62,663 bases of DNA from Bacillota bacterium (lineage in GTDB: Bacteria; Bacillota; Clostridia; Acetivibrionales; DTU013), in the NCBI GenBank assembly GCA_023409615.1, contig JAEYRF010000163.1:1-62663 (forward strand), given 5' to 3'. The translations under genes were made by a program, and so were the position numbers. Shown in pieces: positions 37,100 through 45,302 of the stretch; positions within the stretch are counted from its first letter, which is position 1, and the number at the start of each line of letters is the position of its first letter. The notes under the pieces are model-generated. The model saw only the letters and a list, made by a program, of their open reading frames with translations. It had not been told where the DNA came from and made no database searches.

Positions 37100-38743
37100 T
37101 TAAGGTCCAACATATTTTGCGGCACGCTCAGCAATAATTTCGTCCGCACCGGAAGCACGCCAATCGGCAATGAATGCATCCCAGATCTTGTCGAACTCAC
37201 CTGCTTTAGCTCTAACAGCGTTTGATCCGCCATCGTCAGCTTTCTTTGTCAGGTCTTCAGTATAGGGACCAGCTGCTGACAGAATTACAGGGACAACCAG
37301 ATCAGCTTCTGCGTCTTTCATTGCTGTGTTATATGCATCAACAATGTATTTTGCCTCACAAGTATATCCATTAGCCAATGCTTTGATAGTTGTCTCTTCA
37401 TCACCGAGCCAGATACCATTCATAGGCATGGTGTAGTCAAGATTGTTTCCGGAGTTTTGAATTGTCTCACCTGTAGCAGGAATTGATGCAGGTAATCCAT
37501 TGACGATCTTGTGGTTTTTACCTTCTTCTCCGAATTGAAGGAATTTGGAGACTTCGTTCTTTGTCAGCCAATTGAGATAACGGCAGGCAGCTTCAGGTTC
37601 TTTTGCAGTTGCAGGTATAAAGATGTTAATTCCAGCTGCGTCGTACTTACCCTTATAGGTCTTACCGGCTGCATTTACAAATGGGTCAATAGCAACATAT
37701 TCAGCATTGGGAACGTTCAGTATCATACCATCCTGCCAGCTGGGGGAGTTACGGTAAGCCTGATCCCAGTTATGTATGAAGGAACCGACACGCCCTGCTT
37801 TAATAAGTTCTTCATTCTTAACATCGTCTTTATAGAGATAGAATTCAGGATCAATAAGACCTTCGAGATACATCTTGTTAAGGAAGCGGTATCCTTCTTT
37901 TGCTCCATCAAGAAGAATGTTTCGTCCAAGAGGAGTATTAATCCAGCGATCCTTGGCAGAAATGCCCGGGTCTACAAAAGAATTAACAAGGTTTGATGCT
38001 CTCCAGCGAATGTCAGGAGTCATGGTAAATGGGATAACATCAGTGCCAAGCTTGGCAGCATTATCTTTGAACGCTTTAAGCGCATTATACCATTCATCAC
38101 GGGTTGTAGGAAGACCTAATCCCAATATATCAAGCCAATCCTTCCTGATAACTGTCGTAATCATTGCAACATTCATACGACGTGCAACAAAAGAATGAAT
38201 TGTATTGTCTGTTAAATCCTTGTTACGTTCGATCATCCTGCGTCCCGGAAGAGCCTTGTCTTCTCCGAGAAGTGCATCCATGTCCTTCATAGCAGGAATA
38301 AATGGAGATAATTCTGTTAAGCCACCCTGATCGCGGTAAAGAGTAACAAGATCACCGCTGTATGTATAACATATATCAGGTGCAGTTCCGCTAGCCATCA
38401 GATTGTTCAACTGCGTCGTTTCATCAGAACGGCTCACTGGAACAAAAGTTACTTCGATGTTTTCCTCTGCCAAAACCTTTTCTTTAATCCACTTTGCCCA
38501 ATAGTTGTTCGTAGGATCCGTCTTTCCTCCGTCAGTACCACGGTCGAAAACCTCAACCGTAATCTTAGCCAATGCGGGTTTTGTTTCTGCTGTGTCATCA
38601 GGCTCTGTTGCCGGCGCCGGCTTTACATCATCGGTCTTCGTAGCAGGTGCAGGCGAATTTTCTTTAGGTTCGTTCGTGCCTCCACAGGCAACGAAAGACA
38701 GAAGCATGATGAATGTTAATAGCAGAATCATCGCTTTTTTCAT
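37100..38743 (-). CDS. Sugar-binding lipoprotein, LplA/YtcQ type (block 5)
   Basis: This 547-residue lipoprotein has lipobox FVAC at about 18-21. A Pro/Thr/Ala-rich linker (about 25-60) precedes a large two-lobed binding fold. The greater length and the opening ITVEVFDRGTDGGKTDPTNN mark the long LplA/YtcQ group used with LplB/LplC permeases for complex oligosaccharides. AGGGAGG precedes ATG 38743. It is the third gene of LplB - LplC - binding protein and is followed by a strong terminator. Position next to the GH95 operon suggests it feeds fucosylated oligosaccharides to it (inference). Confidence 0.9.
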   Translation of the reverse strand: MKKAMILLLTFIMLLSFVACGGTNEPKENSPAPATKTDDVKPAPATEPDDTAETKPALAKITVEVFDRGTDGGKTDPTNNYWAKWIKEKVLAEENIEVTFVPVSRSDETTQLNNLMASGTAPDICYTYSGDLVTLYRDQGGLTELSPFIPAMKDMDALLGEDKALPGRRMIERNKDLTDNTIHSFVARRMNVAMITTVIRKDWLDILGLGLPTTRDEWYNALKAFKDNAAKLGTDVIPFTMTPDIRWRASNLVNSFVDPGISAKDRWINTPLGRNILLDGAKEGYRFLNKMYLEGLIDPEFYLYKDDVKNEELIKAGRVGSFIHNWDQAYRNSPSWQDGMILNVPNAEYVAIDPFVNAAGKTYKGKYDAAGINIFIPATAKEPEAACRYLNWLTKNEVSKFLQFGEEGKNHKIVNGLPASIPATGETIQNSGNNLDYTMPMNGIWLGDEETTIKALANGYTCEAKYIVDAYNTAMKDAEADLVVPVILSAAGPYTEDLTKKADDGGSNAVRAKAGEFDKIWDAFIADWRASGADEIIAERAAKYVGP

Positions 38744-38806
38744 AATAATGTACCTCCCTAGTTTTTTTATTTTTAGGCGTACTTACGCCATGGGGTGCAT
38801 AGTAAA

Positions 38807-39730
38807 TTATCCTTTTACGGCTCCGATAGTAACTCCGGTTATAAAATATCTTTGAAGCCATGGATAAACCACCAGGATAGGAACTGTAGCAAACATTACC
38901 GAGGCTGCTTTCAGACCCTCAGTGGCTGTCGGAGTGGTGAAACCCTCCAACGTTGCGATTTCTATTGAAGAACGGTTATTGATGATCTGGTACAACTTCA
39001 GTTGTATAGGGTGATATTTTGCGTCGGGCAGATACATCAAGGCATCGGAGAAACCATTCCATCTGCCGACAGCGTAAAACAGTGCCAATGTTGCAAGTAC
39101 TGGAATAGATAATGGAATATATATATTGATCAGAACAGTAACCGGTCCTGCACCATCCAATTCGGCAGATTCACGTAAACTCTCCGGTATGCCCCAGAAG
39201 AAACTACGAAGAATGATCATGTTAAATACGCTCAGGCAGCCGGGAAGTATCAGTACAAGAGGATTTCCAAGCAGATTCAGCTGCTTCATAAGAATATAAT
39301 TGGGGATAGTGCCTGCACTGAAATACATAGTCAGAATAATCAGTATATTTATTACTCTGCCGCCCTTGAGATCATATGTGAGCGGGTAAGCTGCAAGTAT
39401 TGTCATAAACATAGAGAAGACAGTGCATATTACAGTTATTATCGCTGTGAATATAAGTGAGCGTGAAAATGCAGCATCGCTAAGTACATATGCATATGAA
39501 TCAAGTGTGAATTCCACAGGCCAGAACGAGACCCTGTTGTTGACAAGAGCATTCGGTGAACTCAGTGAACGCGATATGATATTAATAAAAGGAGCAAGAT
39601 ATATCACTACAAGGAAGACGCAAAGGGCTGCAACTATGATGTCACCTGTTTTGGTGGAGTTTGTACGGAGCATTTTATGTTTATCAATTTGCGTCATTTT
39701 CGTTTGAACTATTTCCTGATTGTTGTTCAT
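38807..39730 (-). CDS. LplC/YtcP-type sugar ABC permease (block 5)
   Basis: This 307-residue permease has about six helices and the EAA loop ESLRESAELDGAGPVTVLIN at about 205-225. It ends with the typical QRYFITGVTIGAVKG. ATG 39730 is preferred, with AAAGGAG nine bases upstream; a TTG three bases earlier is possible. It forms the channel with the LplB-type permease encoded just upstream. Confidence 0.9.
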   Translation of the reverse strand: MNNNQEIVQTKMTQIDKHKMLRTNSTKTGDIIVAALCVFLVVIYLAPFINIISRSLSSPNALVNNRVSFWPVEFTLDSYAYVLSDAAFSRSLIFTAIITVICTVFSMFMTILAAYPLTYDLKGGRVINILIILTMYFSAGTIPNYILMKQLNLLGNPLVLILPGCLSVFNMIILRSFFWGIPESLRESAELDGAGPVTVLINIYIPLSIPVLATLALFYAVGRWNGFSDALMYLPDAKYHPIQLKLYQIINNRSSIEIATLEGFTTPTATEGLKAASVMFATVPILVVYPWLQRYFITGVTIGAVKG

Positions 39731-39744
39731 CAATATAATCTCCT

Positions 39745-40728
39745 TTACCAGATTCCACGTTCACCAAACTTTTTAGCAAGCATATTTGCCGTCAACAGAA
39801 ATACAACACAGACAACCGACTGGAATAATCCGACTGCAGCAGTAAGCGAGAATTGCATACCTCTGATACCTACACGGTATACATAGGTGCTGATAACATC
39901 TGCAACATCCATTACCGCTGAATTTTGCATTGCGAAAGGCCGGTCAAACTCAATACCCAGTATTCTACCCAAGCTCATAATGAGCAGTACGATAATCGTG
40001 GAACGGATACCCGGCAATGTAACTGCTAACATTTTTCGAAACCTTCCGGCTCCATCGATTTCTGCGGCTTCATATAATTCCGGATTTATTCCGGTTATCG
40101 CCGCAAGGTATATAATTGTGTTCCATCCCATTTCCTTCCATACTCCGAGGATAATGTACGTTCCAACCCAAAGGACCGGTCTTCCTAGAAATTCTATTCT
40201 TTCCATACCTATTTTCGTCAACATAATGTTGATGACACCTGATTGCGGAGCCAGGAGCTGAAATGCTATACCACTTATAATAATCCAGGACAAAAAGTGT
40301 GGAAGGTAAATAACCGTTTGTGTAACACGTTTAAAGCTCTTATTTGCTACTTCGTTTAATAGAAGGGCGAGAATAATTGGCATTGGGAAACCTATAACCA
40401 AATCTAACACATTAAGTGTAATGGTGTTACGTAAAGCATCCCAAAAATCCTTTGATGCAAAAGCTTTTGCAAACCACTTAAATCCTACCCAATCCGTTTG
40501 CCAGATACTTTTGAACATGTTATAGTCCTTAAAAACCATAACAATATTGGTCATTGGAATATAACGGAATATAAGAAAAAAGGCCAGAGGTAATAGCAGC
40601 ATGAGATATAACGGCCAGGTTCTCTTGATATAATTTGATGTAGCTAAATTAGTTCTTTTTTCATTTAAAACTTTACTACTCAGCTTTATCTCCTCCTTTT
40701 CTACTTCCAGACTAGTCTTAATTGACAT
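39745..40728 (-). CDS. LplB-type sugar ABC permease (block 5)
   Basis: This permease of about 327 residues has six predicted helices, the LplB/YtcO hallmark LPHFLSWIIISGIAFQLL and the EAA loop LYEAAEIDGAGRFRKMLAV. The start is uncertain. ATG 40728 has no convincing ribosome binding site, while a strong AAGGAGGAG occurs inside the reading frame (complement of about 40691-40699) with no ATG, GTG or TTG at a suitable distance. The longer frame to 40815 would overlap the divergent promoter region. It is the first gene of the operon. A divergent AraC regulator lies immediately upstream. Confidence 0.87.
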   Translation of the reverse strand: MSIKTSLEVEKEEIKLSSKVLNEKRTNLATSNYIKRTWPLYLMLLLPLAFFLIFRYIPMTNIVMVFKDYNMFKSIWQTDWVGFKWFAKAFASKDFWDALRNTITLNVLDLVIGFPMPIILALLLNEVANKSFKRVTQTVIYLPHFLSWIIISGIAFQLLAPQSGVINIMLTKIGMERIEFLGRPVLWVGTYIILGVWKEMGWNTIIYLAAITGINPELYEAAEIDGAGRFRKMLAVTLPGIRSTIIVLLIMSLGRILGIEFDRPFAMQNSAVMDVADVISTYVYRVGIRGMQFSLTAAVGLFQSVVCVVFLLTANMLAKKFGERGIW

Positions 40729-40771
40729 TTGCTTGAAAATATCAACTCGATAACATATTATCAACAATGCT

Positions 40772-40802
40772 TTGCTTTTTAGATGAAAAAAACAAGTATA
40801 AT
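40772..40802 (+). promoter_or_regulatory. Possible promoter of the AraC regulator
   Basis: A perfect TATAAT (40797-40802) has only a weak TTGCTT (40772-40777) upstream at 19 bp. The same spacer must hold the promoter of the divergent permease operon, for which I see no clear boxes. Confidence 0.35.
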
Positions 40803-40868
40803 TTACAATTTTCATGGCTATATTGCCTTATCCCAAGAAGACTGACATAATTTTATCAGGTGAATTAT

Positions 40869-41705
40869 ATGATTGAATATGACTTGAATGACGTTGTAGT
40901 TGATATCCATTACTATAATCACAGGATTTGCACTCCCGATTGGGAAATAATTCCACGCACTCTTCCATTCATAAACTTTACTTATGTGGTATCGGGACAG
41001 GGAGAATTCTACATTGATGACATAAGATACACAGTGCGTGCCGGAGATTTAATCTGTGTTCAAAAGGGCTGCAAAGAATCCGCAAGCGTCAATTCAGATA
41101 ATCTCATGGATTGTTATGCCGTAAATGTATTTGTCTACGACTTTTCAGGCAACGAAATTTCTTTGCCTTTTCAGACGGTAACGCATATCGGGGTACAAGA
41201 TAATATTATTGCCTCTTTTCAGGAAATGACTGCTGCATGGTTATTACGCGATTCTTGTTTCAGGCTGAAGACAAGAGCAATATTTATGCTTATACTGGAA
41301 CGGTGTCACCAGATTATTTACCAGCGCAACTATCCGAACTATAAAAATAAACGAATTAAAATGGTGCTGCAGTATGTCATAGATCACTACGCCGAACCTC
41401 TTTCTATTGAAAAGATGGCGAAAATGACAAAACTCAGCACCCTATATTTTGGAACACTATTCAAACAGGAAACCGGACAAACCTTCCGGCAGTATTTAAC
41501 AACAATTAGAATCAACCAGGCCGAAAATATGCTTTCGAGTGGCATGTACAACGTCAGCGAGGCTGCCTCTGAATGTGGATTTTCAGACATCTTTTATTTC
41601 AGTAAGGTGTTTAAAGAACATCGAGGTATAGCACCGTCTGAGATTTTAAAGTCAAATATTTCTCTTGAGCAAATGCAAAAGTCTAAATTTACTAAAAAAC
41701 GTTAA
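40869..41705 (+). CDS. AraC-family transcriptional regulator with cupin domain
   Basis: This 278-residue regulator has an N-terminal cupin-like sensor (about 25-140: INFTYVVSGQGEFYIDD). A C-terminal AraC domain (about 165-265) has helix-turn-helix 1 at IEKMAKMTKLSTLYFGTLF and the family signature in VSEAASECGFSDIFYFSKVF. It is divergent from the LplB/LplC/binding-protein operon and probably activates it on binding an imported sugar. ATG 40869 follows AGGTGA by about six bases; an in-frame GTG at 40860 is less likely. It ends six bases from the convergent carboxylesterase stop. Confidence 0.9.
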   Translation: MIEYDLNDVVVDIHYYNHRICTPDWEIIPRTLPFINFTYVVSGQGEFYIDDIRYTVRAGDLICVQKGCKESASVNSDNLMDCYAVNVFVYDFSGNEISLPFQTVTHIGVQDNIIASFQEMTAAWLLRDSCFRLKTRAIFMLILERCHQIIYQRNYPNYKNKRIKMVLQYVIDHYAEPLSIEKMAKMTKLSTLYFGTLFKQETGQTFRQYLTTIRINQAENMLSSGMYNVSEAASECGFSDIFYFSKVFKEHRGIAPSEILKSNISLEQMQKSKFTKKR

Positions 41706-41711
41706 AATAAA

Positions 41712-43247
41712 TTACTCCTGTTTTTTTCTAAAATACTGTTTAACAAGAAATTTCATAAGCTCATCCGGTTGTTTCATGACAAACTCAGCCTTATCTGAGA
41801 ACACCATTCCATATGGAGCATCTGATGTGTAAGGCTCCCAATTTGGCATATCCTCGCCAGTGGAATCCTTTCCATTCGGATCTCCGGAACGGATAAAGTT
41901 TGCCCAGTAGTTGCACATCTGGCGGGCAAGATCATAATGCTTGCCGACAAATGGTCTCCAGCATTTTGCAAGTGTCTCAAAAAAGAACCAGAGATCTACA
42001 GAATGGAATGTTCCCGGGTTGTCCCATCCCGGAATTTCTGCATCAAAATTATAATAATATAGTGGTGTGTTTGCACCAGTGTCACTATTAGCCTGACCGG
42101 CAACACGAATACCAAATTCAATACTGTTTACCGAAGCCCTCTTTCGTACCTCGTCTATACTTCCGGACTGAAACTGGCATAAATCAAGATATTCCTGCGC
42201 ACTATCTGCGAACATATCTACCGCTAGGTTTCTGAATTCATCAAGAGTCGAGACCTCGGGAACAGCAAAAAACTCGGATGAAGTGTGCCCAAGTAATACC
42301 GGAACCATCCATCGTTTGTTTTCAATAAACAGTTTATACGCATTACCAACACAAAATTGATTATCTGCAACAGTACCCCATTTATCCCAGGAACCCGGGT
42401 ATTCTAATGATTTATCAAGGATATATTTGGCATCAAGCTTGCGTGCTTCTGCCAGTGATGAAACCCCTAAAAATTTTAGAAACTCTACGCCACATTGCTC
42501 AGCTTCTGCAAAAGTATGTTTGATTCCGGGCACACGGTTGCCCGGATAAATCATGGTAATGATTCCGCTTTGAATAATAGCTTTTTGAAAGAGACCGTCG
42601 TTCTGAGGTGAAGCAAGCTGGTTCAATACACTTCCGCCGCCGGCGGACTGCCCTCCTATAGTGATGTTGTTCGGGTCGCCCCCAAAAGCAGCGATATTTC
42701 GTTTGACCCACTGTGTACCGAACTGTTGGTCAAGATTCCCGAAGTTTGCGGGTGCTTGAGGCGCTTCTGCCGTTATTTCAGGATGACATAAAAACCCGAA
42801 AACATTTAGACGATAATTAACTGTCACAACAACAATGCCCCTGCGGGCGATTCGCTCACCATCAAACTCCATTTCCGCAGTATTTCCTACCTGAAGCCCG
42901 CCGCCAAAATACCAAACAAACACAGGCAGTTTCTCGTCAGTACTGCAAGCCGGTGTCCAGACATTGAGATAGAGGCAGTCCTCGTCCATGGGGATATCAG
43001 GGTCCACAGCCCACTCTCTGGTATAGATATTACTCTTATTCAAAGCTGTTTGTGCCTGCATTGATATCGGAGCAAAATCATGTGCCAGCAAAGTGCCATC
43101 CCAGCTTTTTACGGGCTGCGGAGCACGCCAGCGATTCTCTCCTGTTGGCGGTTCTGCAAAAGGAATCCCCTTAAAGCTGGTTATGCGGGGATCTGCTGCA
43201 GGCAGCCCCTGAACAATTCCATTTTCTATCTCAACGGTCCTCAACAT
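41712..43247 (-). CDS. Type-B carboxylesterase
   Basis: This 511-residue serine esterase has the alpha/beta-hydrolase fold of para-nitrobenzyl and carboxyl esterases. EDCLYLNVWTP (about 89-99) and the nucleophile S201 in TIGGQSAGGGS are the two family signatures. The oxyanion glycines are in WYFGGGLQVG and the His is probably in PGTFHSVDLWFFF (about 440). No signal peptide is present. The usual substrates are aryl or alkyl esters; in this block removal of feruloyl or acetyl groups from xylan oligosaccharides is a reasonable guess. AAGGAG precedes ATG 43247. It is the last gene of the importer operon. Confidence 0.87.
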   Translation of the reverse strand: MLRTVEIENGIVQGLPAADPRITSFKGIPFAEPPTGENRWRAPQPVKSWDGTLLAHDFAPISMQAQTALNKSNIYTREWAVDPDIPMDEDCLYLNVWTPACSTDEKLPVFVWYFGGGLQVGNTAEMEFDGERIARRGIVVVTVNYRLNVFGFLCHPEITAEAPQAPANFGNLDQQFGTQWVKRNIAAFGGDPNNITIGGQSAGGGSVLNQLASPQNDGLFQKAIIQSGIITMIYPGNRVPGIKHTFAEAEQCGVEFLKFLGVSSLAEARKLDAKYILDKSLEYPGSWDKWGTVADNQFCVGNAYKLFIENKRWMVPVLLGHTSSEFFAVPEVSTLDEFRNLAVDMFADSAQEYLDLCQFQSGSIDEVRKRASVNSIEFGIRVAGQANSDTGANTPLYYYNFDAEIPGWDNPGTFHSVDLWFFFETLAKCWRPFVGKHYDLARQMCNYWANFIRSGDPNGKDSTGEDMPNWEPYTSDAPYGMVFSDKAEFVMKQPDELMKFLVKQYFRKKQE

Positions 43248-43286
43248 ATCAATACTCCTTATAAATTTCTATCGCAACACCACTTA

Positions 43287-44171
43287 CTACTCTTTGACGC
43301 TGCCAATATTAACAGTTACAAAATACTTCTGAAGGAAAGGATATACCACAAGGATAGGTACAGTTGCAACTATAGTCATTGCCGCACGTAATGAATTCGG
43401 AGTAACCATACTGCGTGACTGCTGCGATGCGGCAAGATAGTCCGGTTGTCTGACACCCGACTGCATGGATGAGGATAATATCTTCATCATCTCATATTGA
43501 AGGGTACTCAACTGCTGTTTTGGTGCAAATATGAAAGAGTCGAACCATGAGTTCCACGAGCCAACAGCGACCCATAAGGCAACGGTGGCTAAAACCGGCA
43601 TGCATAGCGGAAAAATAATCCTGAAATATATTTTCATTTCGGTAGCGCCATCAATTCTCGCGGATTCCACAAGAGATGCCGGTAATGAATTAATGTATGT
43701 TCTTACAACGATAACGTTGAACGCTCCCACCAGTGAAGGGAGTATATAGACCCAAAAGCTGTCTATCAGACCCAGGTTGCGGTACAGGAAATACTGCGGG
43801 ATTAGTCCGGCGTTTATATACATTGTCATTACCATAAATACCGTCAGAAACCTTCGGAAAACAAATTCCTTATGGCTCAATACGTATCCCAGCAAACCTG
43901 AGAAAAACACGTTTAGTGCCATTGTGATCACTGTACGAGCGACCGATACTACAAAGGCGTTTGCTACTTTTTCTGTTTTAAATACACTTTGATAGTTAAA
44001 AAGTGTCCATTCTCTCGGCCACAGGTAGAGTGAGCCTTTTATGGAATCCCTTGCATCGTTAAAAGATGTAATCAATGTGTTCCATAACGGGTACAACATG
44101 ACAACCATAATCAAGCACATAACGAACGCAATAATAACATCAACAATTTTATCAACATTTGATTTTCTCAT
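43287..44171 (-). CDS. LplC/YtcP-type sugar ABC permease (block 6)
   Basis: This 294-residue permease has six predicted helices, the EAA loop ASLVESARIDGATEMKIYFR at about 160-180 and the terminal QKYFVTVNIGSVKE. GGAGG precedes ATG 44171. It pairs with the LplB-type permease 43 bases upstream. The spacer between them contains GAAAACGTTC, which I do not interpret further. Confidence 0.9.
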   Translation of the reverse strand: MRKSNVDKIVDVIIAFVMCLIMVVMLYPLWNTLITSFNDARDSIKGSLYLWPREWTLFNYQSVFKTEKVANAFVVSVARTVITMALNVFFSGLLGYVLSHKEFVFRRFLTVFMVMTMYINAGLIPQYFLYRNLGLIDSFWVYILPSLVGAFNVIVVRTYINSLPASLVESARIDGATEMKIYFRIIFPLCMPVLATVALWVAVGSWNSWFDSFIFAPKQQLSTLQYEMMKILSSSMQSGVRQPDYLAASQQSRSMVTPNSLRAAMTIVATVPILVVYPFLQKYFVTVNIGSVKE

Positions 44172-44214
44172 TTATATATACCTCCAAGCTGAATAGCACA
44201 ACGAAAACGTTCTA

Positions 44215-45195
44215 CTAAACCAGTTTTTCCTCTCCTACCCAACCGGCGATTTTATTACACAATAATAATATTGCAGCGCTGACCACTGTTTTAAACATAC
44301 CGGCCGCAGTTCCAAAGGCAAAACCACCAGCTCTGCCAAAGCCTCTCTTAAGCACAAAAATGTCGATGGTTTCCGAGACATCAAGCACAAGACCGTTTGT
44401 ACCCAGAATATACTGAACTTCAAACCCCGCGTTGAGGATCCATCCTGCATTTAAGATAAGAAGGACAATAATGGTAGATTTGATACCTGGAAGGGTTATA
44501 TTCCACATTCTGCCGAAACGACCATACCCATCTATTGCTGCAGCCTCATACAGCGCAGGGTCGATAGAAGTAATCGCCGCCAAATAGATGATACTGTTCC
44601 AGCCCATTGACTTCCATACATTTGTAAATCCGACAATCCACCAGAAATATGACGGTTCCCCCATAAAATGTATTTTCTCTTGAATGAGTCCTAATGACAT
44701 CAAGATTTCATTGATGATTCCTCCGTCCATGGCAAGGACGTTTGAAACCAGACCGCAGACGATAATCCATGAAAGGAAGTGAGGCATATAAGATACTGTT
44801 TGTACGACCCGCTTAAACTTAAAAAATCCACCCGTAAGTTCATTTAAAAGCAGTGCAAACGCGATGGCCGTGACAAAACTAAGCACCAGGTTGATTATGC
44901 TCATCCCCAAGGTGTTTTTCATTACACGGTAAAAGTCAGGATCGGTAAATAGATTTTGAAAATGCTTAAAACCAACCCATTTCTGCTCAAGAAATGGCAC
45001 TTGGGGTTTATAATTCTGAAACGCCATGGTAAGACCCCATAGCGGTAAATATGAAAAAATAAAGAAGTAAACAAAAAAGGGCACCGCAATCCAGACTAAC
45101 TCTTTCTGTTTACGAACTTGATCATAAAATTCTTTTTTAGGATTCGACTTTTTGGTTATCATATCGCTTTTTGGACTTAACTCTTTGGTTATCAT
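44215..45195 (-). CDS. LplB-type sugar ABC permease (block 6)
   Basis: This 326-residue permease shows MPHFLSWIIVCGLVSNVLA and the EAA loop LYEAAAIDGYGRFGRMWNIT, both typical of LplB. The N-terminus contains an imperfect internal repeat, MITKELSPKSD then MITKKSNPKKE. It matches a direct DNA repeat of GGTTATCATATCGCT, so the start codon region has been duplicated. ATG 45195, with AGGGGGAT upstream, is used because the second ATG (45162) has no ribosome binding site. Confidence 0.9.
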   Translation of the reverse strand: MITKELSPKSDMITKKSNPKKEFYDQVRKQKELVWIAVPFFVYFFIFSYLPLWGLTMAFQNYKPQVPFLEQKWVGFKHFQNLFTDPDFYRVMKNTLGMSIINLVLSFVTAIAFALLLNELTGGFFKFKRVVQTVSYMPHFLSWIIVCGLVSNVLAMDGGIINEILMSLGLIQEKIHFMGEPSYFWWIVGFTNVWKSMGWNSIIYLAAITSIDPALYEAAAIDGYGRFGRMWNITLPGIKSTIIVLLILNAGWILNAGFEVQYILGTNGLVLDVSETIDIFVLKRGFGRAGGFAFGTAAGMFKTVVSAAILLLCNKIAGWVGEEKLV

Positions 45196-45240
45196 ATCGC
45201 TATCCCCCTAGCTCTGATTCTCATCCTGTTCATGATATCA

Positions 45241-45277
45241 TGTAGAAGAGGCGGCCGGTTCGGTCGCCTCTTCTACA
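45241..45277 (-). other. Intercistronic hairpin between binding-protein and permease genes
   Basis: TGTAGAAGAGGCG (45241-45253) pairs perfectly with CGCCTCTTCTACA (45265-45277). On the minus, transcribed strand no T run follows; the TCTTTTTG is on the plus side. As in block 1, it lies between a binding-protein gene and its permeases and probably stabilises or partly attenuates the message. Confidence 0.7.
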
Positions 45278-45302
45278 TCTTTTTGAAAGACGAGCAGGTT
45301 AT

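Noticed and set aside
44196..44214. GAAAACGTTC between two permease genes as a possible LacI/CcpA operator
   Set aside because: It is only half-symmetric, lies inside an operon downstream of a stop codon, and no promoter is nearby.
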